Made by a program: the position numbers and the translations under genes. The notes beneath the pieces were generated by a model. The model ran no database searches and was not told the origin of the DNA. It saw nothing but the letters and a program-made list of their open reading frames with translations. From Thiobacillaceae bacterium (GTDB lineage Bacteria; Pseudomonadota; Gammaproteobacteria; Burkholderiales; Thiobacillaceae): 7,370 nt of DNA. The stretch spans positions 1 through 7,370 of the forward strand of contig JAHENE010000101.1 in assembly GCA_024643305.1 (NCBI GenBank). The letters run 5' to 3'. Position 1 is the stretch's first letter. Each line of letters begins with the position of its first letter. This document shows, one piece after another, positions 4,623 to 7,370 of the stretch.

Positions 4623-7283
4623 ATGAATGTTGACCAATTTGCCAAGGAACTGAAGCTCTCCCCGGAGTTGTTGCTGGAACAACTCAAGTCGGCTGGCGTG
4701 CACAAATCCGCTGCAGCCGACGAGATTACGGAGGCCGACAAGACTCAGTTGCTTGACTACCTGCGCAAGATGCACGGTGCCGACGAAAAACCCAAGACCA
4801 AAATCACGCTCACGCGCAAGCAGACGACTGAAATCAAAAAGTCCGACAGTGCAACCGGCAAATCCAGAACCATCCAGGTTGAAGTTCGTAAGAAACGCAC
4901 TTACGTGAAACGGGATGCCACTGCGATTGAGGAAGCTGCCGCCCCCATGGTTGAGGCGGCCCCGGTCGAGGCAGCCCCGGTTGAGGAAGTGGCTGTGGCG
5001 CCGGTCATTGAACCAACACCTCCAGTTGCCGTTGAGCCCGAGCCAGTTGTTGCAGAAACACCTTCAGCCGAAACGCCCGTCGAAGTGGCGGCAGAGGAAG
5101 CAAAGCCCAAGCGCACCACTCGCAAGAAAGCCGTTTCCGTCATTGACGAAGCTGAACGCCAGGTACGTGAGGAAGAGGCGCGCCGACACCAGGCCCTGCT
5201 CGCTGCTCAGGCAGAAGGCCAGCGCCTCAAGCAGGAACGCGAGTTACTGAGAAAACAGGCAGAAGCAGCCCGCGCCGCGGAAGAAGCCAAGGTTCCGGAA
5301 AAAACCGAAGCCAGCGCGGCCACCCTGCACAAACCTGCAAAACCCGAAGGCGAAGCCAAAAAGCCCGCCAAAAAGGACAAAGGCACCTGGGCGGATGACG
5401 CACAAAAGAAACGCGGCATCAAAACACGCGGCGATACCGGCGGTGACGGCTGGCGCGGCAAGAAAGCCGGCGGCAGGCACAAGCCTTCCTCCGATGACTC
5501 CCAGCATCAGTTTGTCGCACCGACTGAACCGGTGGTACGAGAAGTCGCCATCCCTGAAACCATCACAGTGGCTGAGTTGGCGCACAAAATGTCCGTCAAG
5601 GCCGCCGAAGTCATCAAGACGCTGATGAAGATGGGTTCCATGGTCACCATCAACCAGGTGCTGGACCAGGAAACCGCGATGATCGTGGTCGAGGAAATGG
5701 GCCACGTCGCCCAAGCTGCGGCCATCGATACACCAGAATCATTCATTGAGGAAAGCGCTGCGGAGCACATCTCCCTGCCGCGTGCACCTGTCGTCACAGT
5801 CATGGGCCACGTCGACCACGGCAAGACCTCGCTGCTGGACTATATCCGCCGCGCCAAGGTTGCGGCTGGTGAAGCTGGCGGTATTACCCAGCACATCGGC
5901 GCCTACCATGTGGAAACGTCGAAAGGGATGATCACCTTCCTGGACACGCCCGGCCACGAGGCGTTTACCGCCATGCGCGCACGCGGCGCCAAAGCCACCG
6001 ATCTGGTGATCCTGGTGGTTGCCGCTGACGATGGCGTCATGCCCACAACGATTGAAGCCATTCACCACGCCAAGGCAGCGGGTCTGCCCGTCGTGGTTGC
6101 GGTGAACAAGATCGACAAGCCGGAAGCCAACCCCGAACGCATCCGCCAGGAACTGGCAAGCCATGAAATCGTGCCGGAAGAATGGGGCGGCGAGTCCATG
6201 TTCGTGGACGTCTCCGCAAAATCCGGCCAGGGCATCGACAACCTGCTGGATGCCATCCTGCTTCAATCCGAAGTGCTCGAGCTCAAGGCCCCGCAGGATG
6301 CGCCGGCCAAGGGCATCGTCATCGAATCTCGCCTGGACAAGGGCAAGGGTCCGGTCGCCACGGTGCTGGTGCAATCCGGCACCCTGAAGCGTGGTGACAT
6401 TCTGCTGGCTGGCCAGGCATTTGGCCGTGTGCGCGCCATGCAGGACGAAAACGGCAAGAACATCAATGCGGCCGGCCCCTCCATTCCTGTTGAAATCCAG
6501 GGCTTGTCCGATGTGCCCAATGCCGGCGACGATGTACTTTCGCTGCCGGACGAAAAGAAGGCGCGCGAAATCGCACTGTTCCGTCAGGGCAAGTACCGCG
6601 ACGTGAAACTGGCCAAGCAGCAGGCAGCAAAACTCGAATCCATGTTCGAGCAGATGGCCGAAGGCGAAGTCAAGCAACTGCCGCTCATCATCAAGGCCGA
6701 CGTGCAGGGCTCAAACGAGGGCCTGACCCACGCGCTGACCAGGCTTTCGACCAGCGAGGTCAAAGTCAACGTCATCCACAGCGGCGTGGGCGGCATTACC
6801 GAATCCGACGTCAATCTGGCGCTCGCTTCCAAGGCTGTCATCATCGGCTTCAACGTCCGTGCCGATTCCAACGCACGCAAGCTGGCCGAGTCTTCCGGCG
6901 TCGACATCCGCTACTACAACATCATTTACGAAATCGTGGATGACGTTAAGGCCGCTTTGGGCGGGCTGCTCTCGCCCGAGAAGAAAGAAAACCTCCTCGG
7001 CCAGGTCGAAATCCGCCAGGTCTTCCAGGTGCCCAAGGTTGGCGCTGTGGCAGGCTGCATGGTGACATCAGGCTTGGTGAAGCGCGGCAGCCGCGTGCGC
7101 CTGCTGCGCGACAACGTTGTTCTGTTCGACGGCGAACTCGATTCGCTCAAGCGCTTCAAGGACGATGTAAAAGAAGTCAAGGACGGCTTCGAATGCGGCC
7201 TATCGCTCAAAAACTTCAACGACATCAAGGAAGGCGACCAGTTGGAAGTCTATGAAGTCGTGGAAGTCGCTCGAACACTCTAG
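4623..7283 (+). CDS. infB: Translation initiation factor IF-2
   Basis: IF2 is the GTPase that brings fMet-tRNA to the 30S subunit and drives 50S joining. The 886-residue product matches E. coli IF2-alpha (890). Order: IF2_N domain (1-52), a long charged linker (about 55-300) rich in Ala/Pro/Val/Glu and then in coiled-coil-like Glu/Arg/Ala sequence (about 174-225), a second IF2_N-type domain (about 305-360), and the G domain. G motifs are intact: GHVDHGKT (395-402), [10 protein letters not shown] (419-428), DTPGH (441-445), NKID (495-498), SAK (531-533). The C-terminal part holds the domain II/III region and the fMet-tRNA-binding C2 domain (about 795-886, [15 protein letters not shown]). A purine-rich stretch, AAGGACGGAA at 4605-4614, serves as ribosome binding site. 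The gene lies 47 bases after nusA with no terminator between. The stop codon is also the first triplet of the heptamer repeat. Confidence 0.98.
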   Translation: MNVDQFAKELKLSPELLLEQLKSAGVHKSAAADEITEADKTQLLDYLRKMHGADEKPKTKITLTRKQTTEIKKSDSATGKSRTIQVEVRKKRTYVKRDATAIEEAAAPMVEAAPVEAAPVEEVAVAPVIEPTPPVAVEPEPVVAETPSAETPVEVAAEEAKPKRTTRKKAVSVIDEAERQVREEEARRHQALLAAQAEGQRLKQERELLRKQAEAARAAEEAKVPEKTEASAATLHKPAKPEGEAKKPAKKDKGTWADDAQKKRGIKTRGDTGGDGWRGKKAGGRHKPSSDDSQHQFVAPTEPVVREVAIPETITVAELAHKMSVKAAEVIKTLMKMGSMVTINQVLDQETAMIVVEEMGHVAQAAAIDTPESFIEESAAEHISLPRAPVVTVMGHVDHGKTSLLDYIRRAKVAAGEAGGITQHIGAYHVETSKGMITFLDTPGHEAFTAMRARGAKATDLVILVVAADDGVMPTTIEAIHHAKAAGLPVVVAVNKIDKPEANPERIRQELASHEIVPEEWGGESMFVDVSAKSGQGIDNLLDAILLQSEVLELKAPQDAPAKGIVIESRLDKGKGPVATVLVQSGTLKRGDILLAGQAFGRVRAMQDENGKNINAAGPSIPVEIQGLSDVPNAGDDVLSLPDEKKAREIALFRQGKYRDVKLAKQQAAKLESMFEQMAEGEVKQLPLIIKADVQGSNEGLTHALTRLSTSEVKVNVIHSGVGGITESDVNLALASKAVIIGFNVRADSNARKLAESSGVDIRYYNIIYEIVDDVKAALGGLLSPEKKENLLGQVEIRQVFQVPKVGAVAGCMVTSGLVKRGSRVRLLRDNVVLFDGELDSLKRFKDDVKEVKDGFECGLSLKNFNDIKEGDQLEVYEVVEVARTL
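4950..4994 (+). repeat. 15-bp tandem repeat in the infB linker
   Basis: Two adjacent 15-bp units (4950-4964, 4965-4979) differ at two positions and encode VEAAP twice. A decayed third unit (4980-4994) keeps the first seven bases and encodes VEEVA. It lies in the variable, presumably flexible IF2 linker, where length changes are tolerated. Confidence 0.75.
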
Positions 7284-7315
7284 GAATTAGGATATAGGGA
7301 CTAGGAGTTAGGGAT
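7281..7315 (+). repeat. Five tandem TAGGRNN heptamers after infB
   Basis: From the infB stop codon onward, TAGG recurs exactly every seven bases at 7281, 7288, 7295, 7302 and 7309, with a purine in the fifth place each time. Because seven is not a multiple of three, the array puts TAG stops in all three forward frames. I do not know a named repeat family that fits. Confidence 0.85.
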
Positions 7316-7350
7316 TGCGCGGGCCGTAGGCCGCGCCTTATAAAGCGCAA
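7315..7350. repeat. GC-rich palindrome in the post-infB repeat
   Basis: GCGC (7317-7320) and GGCC (7322-7325) pair with GGCC (7329-7332) and GCGC (7333-7336) around the loop GTA, leaving G7321 bulged. TTGCGC (7315-7320) can instead pair with GCGCAA (7345-7350), giving an alternative outer stem. No T tract follows, so it is not a standard terminator. Confidence 0.7.
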
Positions 7351-7356
7351 AGCACA

Positions 7357-7370
7357 TACCCTAGCCCCTA
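7357..7370 (-). repeat. Inverted TAGGRNN heptamers at the window edge
   Basis: Read on the - strand, these bases are two adjacent heptamers of the same TAGGRNN form as at 7281-7315. Together with that array and the palindrome between them they make an inverted-repeat element, about 90 bases within the window and cut by its right edge. Confidence 0.7.

Noticed and set aside
5739..6677. 312-codon - strand open frame opposite infB
   Set aside because: It lies wholly antisense to the conserved IF2 G domain and domain II. It is His/Gly/Phe-rich as expected from the reversed GC-rich codons, and has no recognisable domain.
7317..7336. Hairpin after infB as an intrinsic terminator
   Set aside because: The stem is GC-rich but bulged and followed by CTTATAAAGC rather than a T run. 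In most proteobacteria the operon continues past infB.

Overview
The window is a stretch of housekeeping chromosome from a betaproteobacterium. Nitrosomonadales-like is my guess. It rests on protein character, the CCA-encoding tRNA genes, the moderately high GC and the secreted DsrE-type protein, not on any search. All genes lie on the + strand. Coding density is high and I see no phage, transposase, CRISPR or defence gene.

Positions 1-1261: the 3' part of uvrC (nucleotide excision repair endonuclease, open at the left edge) is followed after one base by complete pgsA (phosphatidylglycerophosphate synthase). Positions 1262-2101: a gene with its own Shine-Dalgarno site encodes a 195-residue exported protein of the DsrE-like fold (COG1416-type) with a single cysteine. 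It is flanked by a modest terminator-like hairpin upstream and a 12-bp perfect hairpin downstream. Positions 2144-2532: a strong sigma70-like promoter precedes tRNA-Gly(GCC), tRNA-Cys(GCA) and tRNA-Leu(UAA). A clear intrinsic terminator lies between tRNA-Gly and tRNA-Cys. The order uvrC-pgsA-tRNA-Gly-tRNA-Cys-tRNA-Leu is that of E. coli (uvrC-pgsA-glyW-cysT-leuZ), so the DsrE-like gene looks like an insertion into an old conserved array.

Positions 2558-7283: the transcription/translation operon rimP-nusA-infB (30S maturation factor, transcription termination/antitermination factor, initiation factor IF2). It has a good promoter (TATAAT at 2582-2587) and a leader that contains a terminator-like hairpin ending 17 bases before the rimP start, which suggests attenuation. 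In E. coli this operon begins with the tRNA gene metY; here the tRNA-Leu gene sits directly upstream instead.

Positions 7281-7370: right at the infB stop codon begins a non-coding repeat made of five tandem heptamers (TAGGRNN), a GC-rich palindrome, and inverted heptamers that run off the window edge.

I do not find a convincing new biological system. The points most worth a second look are the DsrE-like gene and its position, the heptamer/palindrome element after infB, the terminator inside the tRNA array and the rimP leader hairpin.
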